Of a stretch of 64,000 nt of DNA, positions 37,115 to 47,680 are shown piece by piece. A program made the position numbers and the translations under genes. The DNA comes from Patellaria atrata CBS 101060 (taxonomy: Eukaryota > Ascomycota > Dothideomycetes > Patellariales > Patellariaceae), in the NCBI GenBank assembly GCA_010093705.1, contig MU006099.1, positions 277,344 through 341,343 of the forward strand, read 5' to 3'. The notes beneath the pieces are model-generated. The model did not search any database. It was not told where the DNA came from and saw nothing but the letters and a program-made list of their open reading frames with translations. Positions within the stretch are counted from its first letter, which is position 1. Each line of letters opens with the position of its first letter.

Positions 37115-37974
37115 GACTCCAGGTCGAGTCGGGCTTTTGGCACATCATGGAAAATTGTGGTCCTAGTTGACCTTTTGAAATCCCCAGAAACCGGGAAGGA
37201 ACCGCCTTGGATTCAACTTCAATGCAGAACACAGCAAGCCATCACATCATCCCGTTGTTGCGACCTGCACAAACATGAGGTGCATCACTTACGGACGCTT
37301 GGGGATTGGCTCATTTTTGAGAAGGATTCTCAAAGTCTTCTCAGGTCAACCCACCTCGGGAATTGCAGGACAGCTTAAAAGCTATTATTAACGGATAACC
37401 TACAAATCGCCACAGAGGAATATAAGTCCCTCTGTTGGTATCATGGGGTCTGGGGTAGAATTTGCTTGACGAAGCCGGTGAATTCAACTTGATGAAAAGG
37501 AAAAAGAGGAAATTTCTATACAGATGCAGTGGATTGCAGGACTAAATTTACTGTGGGCGGCCTCGCCGATGTCCCGAAAGTACGGTTTGACCATGGCGTA
37601 AGATTCAGTGGTGCGTCCGGGCCGATTGCTTATAGCTACGAAAGGTGTACAGCTGCCCTAAATATTTCAAAGAGATTGATATCCGCTCTGTAACTCACCT
37701 ACCGAATGTTTGATCCCCCTCATTTTGGGCTTCGGCTACATAATGACGGTAATCATTCCTCGGTGTTACTCCAACTGGACCAGGATACCTTCCAACGAGT
37801 AGGGCTGAATATTCTGTAACGGTTCCGAGAATCACCTACTATGTATAGTACATGAGTGAGATCGCTGGGATAATCTTTCGTTTAGCAATTTATGTTCAGC
37901 GGAGTATTCCAAATACCATATCGGCAGACACCAAAAGCCGTCAGAAAACTTCCTATAGAAAACCAGTCCTGATA
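37115..37974. other. Spacer upstream of the rhodopsin-domain gene and downstream of the reductase
   Basis: This 860-bp region holds the promoter of the minus-strand membrane protein gene and the 3' end of the minus-strand reductase. No further gene is supported. Confidence 0.45.
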
Positions 37975-39000
37975 TTAACATGCTTTTTTCTCCATTTCGA
38001 CAGCTTGAGAAATGAAATCCTTCACTGTCTGGCGGAAAGTCCTGTATGTAATACCCAATGCGTTTGCAGCAGTTTCGCCATCAAGATCATGGTTGTCATC
38101 GATCTGTTGTCTTTCATCGGACTTCGCAACTCTGTCCTTTCCCCACTCAAACTCTTCAGCAACAATATCCGTTACCAATTGGTAAGAGAACTTCTCGGGG
38201 GATGCGACTGTAAACCGCGTATTACCAACATCGTGCTTTAACATAGCCTCTACATGGGCGCATGCAAGATCTCGGACATCAACCCAGAACGGGACTCTTG
38301 CAACAGGCAATTGTTCGCCGCTCGCTGTTTTCCATAACATCGCGTTTGATTCATTAAGCACGTGGAGAGACTCAACTGGATGTGCGACCGGCCCGAATGT
38401 CATAGGCGGACACAATGTTACAATGTCAAAGGACGGTTTCCGCTCCTTGATGAACTTCCAGGCTTTGAGCTCCGCAAATTTTTTCGAACCTCTATAAGCA
38501 ACGACTGCGGAGGTCTTCTCGTTAACTGATTCCTCGTAGGACAACGGATTCCAGTCTGTCGCCGTATACTTGTACCTTGGTGACGATTTCTTGCCAATAT
38601 CAAGTACAGCAGCAAACGACGAAGTTATTACTACTCGTTTAACCTTAGGATTTGAAAGTGATGCCTCAAGGATTGAAGTGACACCAGCAATCGCTGGAAG
38701 GACTAGTTCCTTCTCGTTATCCAGTATATCGTATGTAAATGGACTAGCGACGTGTATCACTCCATCTATGTCCTTAACAACGTTTTCAAGGGATGCAGCT
38801 TCAGAAAAATCCTTAATCTGGACAATATCAAGCCGGGAGGAGTATGAAGACCGTGCCTGTCGTAAGAATTCGCCCTTCTTTGGACTACGTGTTGTTGCAC
38901 GAACTTTGAATCCTCTTGCTAGTAGCTCATCAACAACGTGAGCGCCAATGAACCCGGTAGCGCCTGTAACAAGATAGTACGGTCTCTCTGACGAGTCCAT
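37975..39000 (-). CDS. GRE2-like NAD(P)H-dependent reductase (extended SDR)
   Basis: This single exon gives 341 residues. The N-terminus YYLVTGATGFIGAHVVDELL carries the TGxxGxxG dinucleotide motif of extended SDRs. HVASPF, VITSS and AYRGSKKFAE follow, where YxxxK is the catalytic Tyr-Lys. LCPPMTFGP and FWVDVRDLACAHVEAM match the dihydroflavonol-reductase / methylglyoxal-reductase (GRE2) group. Such fungal enzymes reduce ketones and aldehydes in the cytosol, but the natural substrate cannot be read from sequence. The start is the ATG at 39000. A C-terminal Lys-Lys-Ala-Cys is not a targeting signal that I recognise. Its 5' side faces the end of BCKDHA 295 bp away. Confidence 0.88.
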   Translation of the reverse strand: MDSSERPYYLVTGATGFIGAHVVDELLARGFKVRATTRSPKKGEFLRQARSSYSSRLDIVQIKDFSEAASLENVVKDIDGVIHVASPFTYDILDNEKELVLPAIAGVTSILEASLSNPKVKRVVITSSFAAVLDIGKKSSPRYKYTATDWNPLSYEESVNEKTSAVVAYRGSKKFAELKAWKFIKERKPSFDIVTLCPPMTFGPVAHPVESLHVLNESNAMLWKTASGEQLPVARVPFWVDVRDLACAHVEAMLKHDVGNTRFTVASPEKFSYQLVTDIVAEEFEWGKDRVAKSDERQQIDDNHDLDGETAANALGITYRTFRQTVKDFISQAVEMEKKAC

Positions 39001-39295
39001 GCTTGTATTTCAAATCGATTCGAAACAATAGAGGTAACTTAGGAAGGTTGATTGTGGAGTTCCTCAAACTAGTTCTAGGGTGCTCGGTTAAAATTTCTTT
39101 CTTTAGCGGCACCGGCAAATCCCTGGATTATATACCTTAATAGTAGTTTACATGTTTTCAATCAATTGAACACCAAAGATGGATCCATACTTCTAGGTCA
39201 AATGGACGAGCTGGGTATCTCTAAGGACACGGAGCATATGGAGCAAGCACATATTTCCCAATCAGAGGAACCTCCAGAGAGTAATAGATGTTTGT

Positions 39296-40874
39296 CTACT
39301 CTTGCTCAAGCCCTTTACCCTCGTCCTCAAAATCGCTGATATCGTACTCATCCGGGTATCTCTCAAGGATACCTTTTAGCTCATTTATCTGTACATTCGC
39401 CTCCTCAGTAATATTCTCGTATACCCCTTCAAACATTGTACGCAATCTTGGCTTTTTCCCCTTTTCTGCCTTTGAAAACGCCTTCAGTACTTCTTTCCGT
39501 ATGTTGCTTCTTGCTTCATTTTCTTTCTGGTCATCCCATGCCCCTCTCCCCTCTAGCCACTTTCTTAGACGTGTAATCGGGTTATCCCTCCGTTTCCAAT
39601 CCTCTACCTCCACTTTTGCGCGATATGCAAAACTGTCATCGCTGGTGCTGTGATGGGAAACACGATAACTCATACACTCGACCAGGATCGGTTTCCCGCC
39701 ATCTTGCAGGGCCATTTTCCTCGCTTCCTTGGTTGCTTCTCGTACGGCGAAGATATCATTGCCGTCGACCCTAATAGTGTCGATGCCGTATCCAACGCCT
39801 CTGCTAGCAATCCCATCCCCACGGTATTGTTCGAGGCTAGGAGTGCTGATGGCGTAACCATTGTTACGACATATGAACACTACTGGACAGGAGCGAGTTG
39901 CGGCGAGGTTGAGTCCAGCGTGAAAGTCCCCCTCAGACGCTGCACCTTCACCAAAATAACATGCTACAACGCGGGCTGGAAGAGTCGGATCACTCAGAGC
40001 TTGCATTTTAAGAGCGTATGCGGCGCCCGAGGCGTGAGGTATTTGGGTAGCAAGGGGCGAAGATATGGTGTGCTAAAATTCAAGGTTCTTTTAGTAAAAA
40101 CAGTCCATTGAACAGCAGCACAAGACTCACGATATTAAGCTTTCGGCTACCATAATGAACAGGCATATTCCGCCCGAGGCCATGGTCTTTACTATTTGCG
40201 AACAGCTGATTCATGAACTCATCCAGTGTATATCCACGCTGTTGGAAAACGCCTGCTTCACGATACTGGGCAAAGATTACATCCTCTGGTTCTAGTGCAC
40301 ACGCTGAGCCTACTGCTATACCTTCTTCACCCGCAGAAACCTATAGACCTATGAGTATACGCTCCCAGACCAAAATTATACAGAGAGAATCACCATGTAA
40401 AAACTTAACCTACCCTGCCTTTGGGCATCGAACATGATCAAATCCATAATGCTGACTAGAGAAAGTCAGACCATGTCATTTTGAGCTCTGAGTCGTCATA
40501 CCCGTCAACATATCTTTGTACCACTTCAACGCTTCCCCATTTGTAACGTCCGACGGCTCTCTATCTTTATCCACAACAACTCCATCTTGATTTAGTATAC
40601 GGTATGTGGGGATTCCGGGTTGCGTGGAGGGCCGTTCGAAGCGCAAATCGGTAGTGAATTTGCTGTTCACAGCACCGGGAAAATGAACACTATTTTCTAT
40701 TAGCTCGCTTCATACCTTAACCCAAAGTGCCTACCGGTCTGATCCAGGTCGTTGTGACACTGAGCTATAGCGTACAGTGCTCCTCGAAGGATGCTTTGCT
40801 TTACAGTCAATGGCCACTGTTCTCGGTCCGAAGAAACTCCTAGCAATTCTGGGAGCTCCATATTTTAAAGTCAT
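39296..40874 (-). CDS. BCKDHA: Branched-chain 2-oxoacid dehydrogenase E1 alpha subunit, mitochondrial
   Basis: Five exons (40874-40735, 40689-40502, 40455-40394, 40340-40131, 40072-39296) give 458 residues, with introns of 45, 46, 53 and 58 bp. The N-terminus (MTLKYGAPRIARSFFGPRTV) is basic and Ser/Arg-rich, as a mitochondrial presequence should be. It leads to SSVSQRPGSDR, spliced to VHFPGAVNSKFTTDLRFERP. MLTVSIMDLIMFDAQRQG and SAGEEGIAVGSA follow. The thiamine-diphosphate site is GEGAASEGD near residue 242, closed by RNNGYAIS. The phosphorylation loop is YRVSHHSTSDDS near 340. With E1 beta it decarboxylates the 2-oxoacids from leucine, isoleucine and valine in the matrix. An ATG in another frame at 40861 can be excluded, because only the frame used here gives the presequence and a valid splice. 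Confidence 0.92.
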
Positions 40875-41125
40875 AATTCTGTCTTATCATTTCTCTTTCG
40901 AAAACTGATTCTGAAGAAATGAAGTCTCACTTCAGACTACTCTCCTGGTTCTCACGGTTGTCGGACTTAGCTCTCGGTTATCATCGGCTTTTCGCGATAG
41001 AGCAACTCTAACAGGGGACGGCTTATCACGCTAACACGAATTTGGTATTAAGCTTTTTGCCTTACTGTACCTTACTTCTACAACGGTAGAATAAATTGAT
41101 ATTATACCATCAAAGATTGATAAAT
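40875..41125. promoter_or_regulatory. Compact divergent promoter shared by BCKDHA and COQ5
   Basis: Only 251 bp separate two divergent start codons of mitochondrial enzymes. Both leaders and promoters must fit here. No named factor site is assigned. Confidence 0.55.
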
Positions 41126-42145
41126 ATGAGCAATTCGATACCCAGATCTCTATTGCGTCAAAAGCCCCGAGGTGGAGCGCATATAGTCCCAAGAAGACAA
41201 CCATACCGATGCTTCTCCTGCACGCTTAAAGCATCGCAAGAGCAGGACCAGAGACAGTTCCAGGGTCGAAATGGGGAGAGGACCACGCATTTTGGATTCG
41301 AGACGATAGCAGAGTCGATGAAAGAGTCAAAAGGTATGTATATATGCCAGGATGAACATCGATAGTAGCTTACATGGAATTCAGTTGGTGCCGTATTCTC
41401 CTCTGTTGCATCGTCCTATGACACTATGAACGATCTCATGTCCCTGGGCATCCATCGGCTATGGAAGGACCACTTTGTGCGCTCATTAAATCCAGGGACA
41501 AACCCTCTAATCTCCTCTACGTCTGGTAGCGCGGATGGCTGGAACATCCTTGATATCGCCGGCGGTACAGGCGACATTGCGTTCCGCATGCTCGACCACG
41601 CCTCAAATATACATCATGATTACGCAACCCGAGTGACGGTTGCAGATATAAACCCAGATATGCTATCGGAAGGACGGAAACGCGCTTTGGACACCCCGTA
41701 TGCTAATAGCGATCGCCTCAGTTTCATCGAAGCCAATGCTGAAGAATTACATATGGTACCAGATAATACCGTGGATCTGTATACAGTTGCGTTCGGGATT
41801 CGCAACTTTACAGACAAACGTACTGCTCTACAAGAAGCATTTAGAGTCCTTAAACCGGGGGGTGTGTTTGCATGCTTAGAATTCAGCTCGGTCAACAACC
41901 CAATTTTCAATGCAGTTTACAAGCGTTGGAGTTTTAGCGCGATCCCAATGATTGGCCAGTTAGTAGCAGGTGATAGGGCGAGCTATCAGTATCTTGTAGA
42001 GAGCATTGAGAAGTTCCCATCGCAGGAAAAGTGGAAACTAATGATTAAGGAAGTCGGCTTCATAGTACCCGGAAAGGGTTGGGAGGACCTGACTGGCGGG
42101 ATTGCTGCAATACACAAAGGGGTAAAACCTGTGAGCAAGGGATAG
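41126..42145 (+). CDS. COQ5: Ubiquinone biosynthesis C-methyltransferase COQ5, mitochondrial
   Basis: Two exons (41126-41333, 41385-42145) are joined across a 51-bp intron in phase 1 and give 322 residues. The basic N-terminus (MSNSIPRSLLRQKPRGGAHI) looks like a mitochondrial presequence. The methyltransferase core follows: VFSSVASSYDTMNDLMSLGI, the SAM-binding ILDIAGGTGDIAFRML at about 125-140, VADINPDM, then FGIRNFTDKRTALQEAFRVL and KPGGVFACLEFS (UbiE/COQ5 signatures), and YQYLVESIEKFPSQEKW near the end. COQ5 methylates the C2 position of the quinone head-group, on the matrix face of the inner membrane, as part of the CoQ synthome. Initiation codons upstream of 41126 are non-ATG. Confidence 0.95.
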
Positions 42146-42233
42146 TAAGATCTTAGTATTAGAGAAGGAGCCTATGAATCCTATTGATCGATATGTGTGA
42201 ATTGACTATTTGATAATGTGTTTGTCTCTAAAC

Positions 42234-43161
42234 CTAAAGAATTGGCTCTGGTTGAGCTTCCGCGTCATCAGAGTCGCCGCATACACTGCATGCACCCGGT
42301 TTCACATCTGCACCAATCTCAACATCCTTCACATAGATCAGAATGGCCCGAACATCCTGGACAAGGAGCTCGCGAGCATAGCGGAGCTCTTCTGAAAGCT
42401 GGGGCTCATCCCCATTCCACCTGTCGGTCACCTGGTACCGCATCAGACGCTGGGCGTACGCCAGATAGTCTGGCGTTGCTTGTGCCAGCCGTACCAGACA
42501 GCGTAGGAGCGGCTCCACCCATTGGGTTACTGGAATAGGGGCTTCGTCGGGTTCGTGTACGGTAAGTCGGTGGCCTCCTTCGATCCTACGGGGTTGGAGG
42601 TCGGGGGTTACGCAGTGCTCCAAAAAATTTCCCCAGTACGCAGCTGCGTGCAGTATACTGTGGCGCTTGCGCTACTGGTTCACACTCCCACCACTGACAC
42701 CGGCGCGTACGACCGCTCCTTCCTGATAATTGTATGTTAGTACAGTCCGGTACACACAGGGGGCGAGCTCAGGGGGGCCAGATGGAAAGGCTATGCATAT
42801 TCTGCCAGAAAGAGATTGTACGTATGGAGACCCACTGAGCTTCCAGCTCACCCCATCTATCCTGCGCGATCTGTTCCAGATCACGGAACGTCGCGTCGGG
42901 CGAGATATGGCCGCAGGATCGGACGGCAAGAGCTGACTGTACGGGGACAGTCTGTGGTGGTGTTGAGGGAGGAGGTGGGCCAGCCGCACTCCATCCTCTT
43001 GTTGACTTGGGCGAAGAGGAAGAGATAAGGAGGAGAAAGGGAAGGCAGAGCCGGACTCTGTACCATCGTTGAGGGGCCGGAAAGGTAGGTTGAATTCCAT
43101 GGTGATGTGAGTGGTGCGTGTACAACTGTGTACAAGGGTTTGAAGGAAGAAAGTTGTACAA
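42234..43161 (-). CDS. Unidentified gene, exon structure unresolved
   Basis: A GC-richer block on the minus strand looks coding but does not assemble cleanly. The C-terminal part (to the TAA/TAG near 42234) reads ILHAAAYWGNFLEHC, VEPLLRCLVRLAQATPDYLA, YAQRLMRYQVTDRW, then ARELLVQDVRAILIYVKDVE and an end with CSVCGDSDD. An upstream part in another frame reads CGHISPDATFRDLEQIAQDR then WGELEAQWVSIRTISFWQN. Between them (about 42710-42760) lies GTACTAAC followed by TTATCAG, a good branch point and acceptor, but the frame after it reaches a stop before the C-terminal part. So there is either a second small intron with an odd acceptor, or a frame-breaking change. Possible starts are the ATGs at 43161 or 43100. 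I recognise no family. Confidence 0.4.
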
Positions 43162-43299
43162 GGTTTGAAGGTTGGGGGAGAAGGGGATTATATAGGGAGC
43201 TTCACTTTGGGAAGGCTCGCTTGAGTGAAAGTGAGACTGTCAATGGCCTCTGGTACAATAGGGGACTGATAATGAAGTCAATACAGACAATAGCAAAGG

Positions 43300-43683
43300 G
43301 AACAATAATCTCTGATATTAAGTGAACACTTCGCATTAGGTGAATGAATTAGCGAACAATAATTCTCAATAAGCAAAGGCTATCCATTATATGAATGAAA
43401 TAGAGTATAATAATCTTCAGTTTAAGTAAAGACTTCACATTATATACATGAACTAGAGAACAATAGTCTTTAGTAAGACGTTAACACGTCAAATTGTAAT
43501 GATAAACTAGAGAACAATTATCTTCAATAGTAAGTAAAGACTTCACATTACATGAACGAACTAGAGAACAACAGTCTCTAATGAGAAGTAAATACCTTTT
43601 ATTGTAATAATGAACTATGGGATAACAGTCTGTGACAATAGGTGAAAACTACACAATGAATGAATAGAATAGAGATCAATAGG
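43300..43683. repeat. Tandem repeat array, 54-bp unit, about 7-8 copies
   Basis: The word GAACAATA (or variants such as GATAACAG, GATCAATA) recurs at 43300, 43354, about 43404, 43458, 43512, 43566, about 43620 and 43674: a period of 54 bp with one shorter unit. A typical unit carries AACTAGAGAACAATAGTCTT and then AAGTAAAGACTTCACATTA. Units differ from one another, so the array is old. It separates the unresolved gene from the 3' end of the copper ATPase gene, and ends about 65 bp before that stop codon. Confidence 0.8.
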
Positions 43684-43749
43684 GGCTATTGTCACAACCT
43701 ATTAAAGAAGGTATATATAGATGAGAGTGTACCAATTCACTATCTACCC

Positions 43750-46700
43750 TCAGACTCTATTATCCTCAATAGTGCCAAAACTTCCGAACTTGAGCAGAAA
43801 AGCAATAAGAATAACCGGTACCACGCTGACAATCTCCCCTAGTCCCGCATATGCAGGAGGAATCCTAAACTTCACTAAAGCCCCAGCAGCAGCTAAAACA
43901 GCAATGAGGTTGTATGTTGCGGCCCATGCAAAGTTACCATAGATCCTAAAGACTGCCGCTTTCGACAGGTCCAAAAGTACCAATACGCTGGCGAGATGGG
44001 GTTTCATGAAGACCACATCTGCAGCTGAAGATGCGACATCTGTATGCCCTTCATTCATGTGGCAACCGACATCTGCCTGCGCTAGAGCAATAGAGTCATT
44101 CGTTCCATCGCCCACAAAGATAACAACACCATTGTTCTTTTGAATAGTCTGAATGTATGCACGCTTATCAGCTGGTGATGCACGTGACTTTGTAAGGTGT
44201 GCTGGAAGTCCTAGTTGTCTGGCAACATCCTGTACCGCACCGTCGTCGTCACCACTGATCATAGATACGACCATACTTCTCTTGTGCAGAGCCTGAACAA
44301 TAGATTTAGCGTCTGGTCGAAGAGTATTCTTGAGCCCATAAACCGCACATAACTGGTTATCTAGCATAACACAGAAGACGGTGCGATTATCCGCAAGTGA
44401 TGTGCGTACTATTGGATCGAGGTCAAGACCCAGCCAGCGAGAGTTTCCAGCACGGATTGTGAGATCACCGAGGTGGCCTTCAACACCCTGTCCAGGTATA
44501 GCTGTAATGCGATCCACGGTGGAATTAGCCACTTTTTGATCCCTGAGATGTTTGGCGATAGCTATCGAAACAGGATGATTGATGTTCTCCAGGAGGCCCA
44601 GGATAGCTGATTTTGTGCGTATAGCAGCTCCTTCGGGATATTCTTCAGATACCACTGTAATGATACTGTCTGTGAGCGTGCCGGTCTTATCAAACACAAC
44701 ATGAGTGATATTCCGTGCGGTCTCGATAGACTGTGTTACTTTAAGGATAACGCCATGTTTAGCTGCTACGCCTGTTGCAATGACCACCACCATTGGAACC
44801 GCAAGGCCAATTGCACAGGGACAGGAAACAATGAGAGTGGCAATAGCATAAGTCAGGGCTCTTACTGCCGCGTCTCCGGTCCCTTTATCCTGTGCAAACC
44901 TGCCCACAAGTGTCCAGATAATGAAGACGATGATAGTGACCGAGACAATTACTGGGACGAAATACCCGGCGACTTTATTTGCGATTGCTTCAGACTTCGG
45001 TTTCGTTAATTCTGCGTCATCTACCATGGCAGCGATTGTAGCGATAGTATTCTCCCAAGGCAATTTAGTAAGGCCAACATCTAGAGTACCAGACCTGTTG
45101 ATCGATCCAGCAATGACTTGGGAGCTGATGCCTTTCGCTATCAAAGCTGATTCACCCGTGACCATAGATTCGTCGACCTCCGATTCTCCGTAGATAACAT
45201 TCCCGTCTGTTACAATTCTCGTATCTGGAGGAATGCGAAAAACGTCTCCATACTGTAGAAGGCGAGAATCAATCTCCTCGACAGTAGAACGATCTCTAGA
45301 TAACACAAGAGCGGTTGTGGGTTGTAGTGATCTGATTGAGACGGACTCCGTAGCCCGCTGGCGTGCAAATTCGCTCATAAAGCGACCCAGAAGTATCAAG
45401 GTGACCAATAATGTGCTTGTTTCGAAAAAGGTTCCAGTCGAGAGGGGTTCCTTAAGAACGTAATAGACGAATGCTACTATAGAGAACGTGTATGCTGCTG
45501 TCGTGCTTAAAACAATAAGCATATCAACCTCGATGACCTTGGAATGAACAAGGCTCTTGAATGCGCTAGGATAGAATATCCAAACAACCAAAGCTTGTAT
45601 AATCGTTGCAAGTCCTAAAGAAGCCGACTCATATGCCATTTCGTAATCTTTAGGAAGAGGAGCCCATGCCAAAACCAAGACTGGAACTGTCAAAATGGCA
45701 GAAACCAGGAACAAAAGGCCTTCTTTTCTAACCTGGCGCCGACCAGCAGTAATGGACGGATGAGGAGGTAAAGGAGCGAGCGTTATCGCGTCATCAAACC
45801 CACCGCGAACCAGATCTCTGACACCAATGTCTAATGCGTCGTAGTGGACACGAACGGTGCACTTATCAATAGGCTGCAGATGTGTAACGCCAGGGGGCAA
45901 ATCCTTATGACAGAATTCACAGGGATTATCGACTAGAATATCGAATGTTTGACCATGCGATGGGTCAATCTTCTCATAGTAAAAGGCGGTCTTTTTCCCT
46001 AGCTTCGTTATGAGCTCATCCAATGGGAGAAGGCTGACATCTAGATCAAATTCCACTCTTGCTAGGACTAGACTGCTCTTCATATTGGCTAACCCCTTGA
46101 TAGTTGACATCGCATTGAGCAACTGTTTCTCGCACCCACTACAGGTCATGCCTTGGACGCTGAGTATTATATGCTCCACCTGTGCAGGACCTCTTTCAGG
46201 ATCTTCGGCATCAGATCGAGCAACTAGAGTATCTTCTTTATTAGTAGAACTATCATTGTCGTGAGAGGGGACTTCGCCCTGCGTACAACATTTGTCAGTA
46301 ACATTCGCACAAGTATCTTTGGCACAACAACTAATACTACTGCTGGAATTGCTCTGAACTGATGCGGCGCGTGTCACTCCATGCCTATTCCCGGTGAATG
46401 GAGAAATCTTTGTGTCCTGGAGCAGCTGGTAGAATCGGCTACCGGTAACTGTGTGATGATGATGATGGCTTCGCTTCGGGTTGCCTTGAGACATAGTACT
46501 GCAGGTGCTGGGTGAGCGAGATTGACTCCTAATTGATGTAAATGACTTGCTTGTTCGCCGAAGAAGCTCTGTGGATCCTCGTGGCAGACTTGAACAACAC
46601 GTCTCAAGCCCGTGAGCAAGAAGCGCTCTGCAAAGACAACCGAAAGCGTCTAGTGATGATTGGTATTGGGATCTGATAGTAGAAATGTGGAAGTCACAAG

Positions 46701-47416
46701 GAACATATGAGGACGTGTGGGGTGGTTGAGGATATTCTGGTGCGGTAGAGGATGTTGGAGTGGACTCTGCAAGATGGTTAACCTATACAGAATTCGGTCA
46801 ATATGCCGAACAGGACGCACTTGCCTAAGTTCTCCGTAACTCCAGTCCACGTCCTGCTGCCGCAGGCGTTGCGACATTCTCTTAGCGCAACCTTATCGAG
46901 GCAAGTATCTTCGGCGGACAATTAGTGAGTATTCCCTCAAATCTACACATGGGTATGCGTTGGTGGTTAGCTACACTTACCATCGCAGCAACCGGAGCCG
47001 TTCACGTTTTTATGTCTTTCGTCTTCTTGACAACATCCGTCGTTAATCGGCGTGGACCTTATCTGCTTCCCTTTGGAGTTACAGCAACTCGTGCGAGATT
47101 TCTCATCAATGGTCGGCTGGTATCTTGGGTCACTCTGGCTACAACAGCGTGACATACACGAGGAATTGTTCTGCTCTTGCTGTTTTCCACCATCTTGACC
47201 GCATATTTTGGACATTGGATTGGTCATGATTTTACTAGAACAGGATGGGGAGGTAACGCAAGATCCGCCATCGCGGTCTTTATCTGTCTCTTCAGATGTA
47301 GCACCGTACCGCCTTGGGCGTTCCGAGAGAGACGAGCAGTTACCCGTTTGTGGATCGCAACAGGACACGGAGCTACTGAGGCCTTTACAAGCGTTCGCTT
47401 GACTAATATCTGCCAT
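43750..47416 (-). CDS. crpA: CrpA-like copper-exporting P1B-type ATPase with cysteine-rich N-terminus
   Basis: Three exons (47416-46981, 46908-46825, 46766-43750; phase 1 at both junctions) give 1178 residues. Exon 1 is a cysteine-pair array (SVSCCDPQTGNC, SSCMSRCCSQ, RTSCCNSKG, DGCCQED, GSGCCDG). Exon 2 adds DTCLDKVALRECRNACGS. Exon 3 adds YQSSLDAFGCLCRALLAHGL with a following ETCC. This N-terminus is typical of fungal CrpA/Crp1 pumps. A heavy-metal-associated domain follows (MTCSGC near 380), then the ATPase core: TGES (about 710), the CPC ion site (822-824), DKTGT (866-870), NHP (about 903-905), GDGTND (1059-1064), and eight likely membrane segments. It should export Cu(I) at the plasma membrane. 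Intron 2 (46824-46767) has a GC donor, TTAG then GCAAGT. The ATG at 46494, which would remove the whole cysteine region, is rejected. Confidence 0.88.
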
Positions 47417-47515
47417 GTTAGGTAGTATGAATATCTTTTCACAGTGTGAGCTCAGTAAGGACCGGTAGATTATGAAACTTGTATGATTGAAAAGATAGAT
47501 TAAAGTTCCCAATTG

Positions 47516-47525
47516 ACAGCGATAT
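47516..47525 (-). promoter_or_regulatory. Candidate copper-response element (Ace1-type), proximal
   Basis: ACAGCGATAT on the plus strand reads ATATCGCTGT on the minus strand and fits HTHNNGCTGD, the yeast Ace1/AMT1 binding consensus. It lies about 100 bp upstream of the copper ATPase start. The consensus is degenerate: I estimate close to one chance match in a spacer of this size, so on its own this is weak. Confidence 0.3.
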
Positions 47526-47670
47526 TGAACGGTTCTGCTAACGAAAAGAGAAGGAAGAAGATAAGGAACAAAATATAAAGCTTTCTTATGATTAGTGGAA
47601 CGCGGGGGTGGTGCATCAGTTTTGAAGATGTCGCATCACTGCGTCGAAGTGTCTTCTCTGAATCTGAGCG

Positions 47671-47680
47671 ATTATGCTGG
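47671..47680 (+). promoter_or_regulatory. Candidate copper-response element (Ace1-type), distal
   Basis: ATTATGCTGG fits HTHNNGCTGD. It lies about 255 bp upstream of the copper ATPase start. Together with the proximal match it makes a pair on the ATPase side of the spacer, which is suggestive given the copper-fist gene in the same window. Confidence 0.3.

Noticed and set aside
40735-40861. Start of BCKDHA at the ATG at 40861
   Set aside because: That frame needs an impossible 26-bp intron. The ATG at 40874 in another frame gives a mitochondrial presequence and a normal 45-bp intron.
25950-47416. A physical copper-resistance gene cluster
   Set aside because: The copper-fist gene and the pump are about 18 kb apart with eight or so unrelated genes between them. 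A regulatory link is possible but not a cluster.
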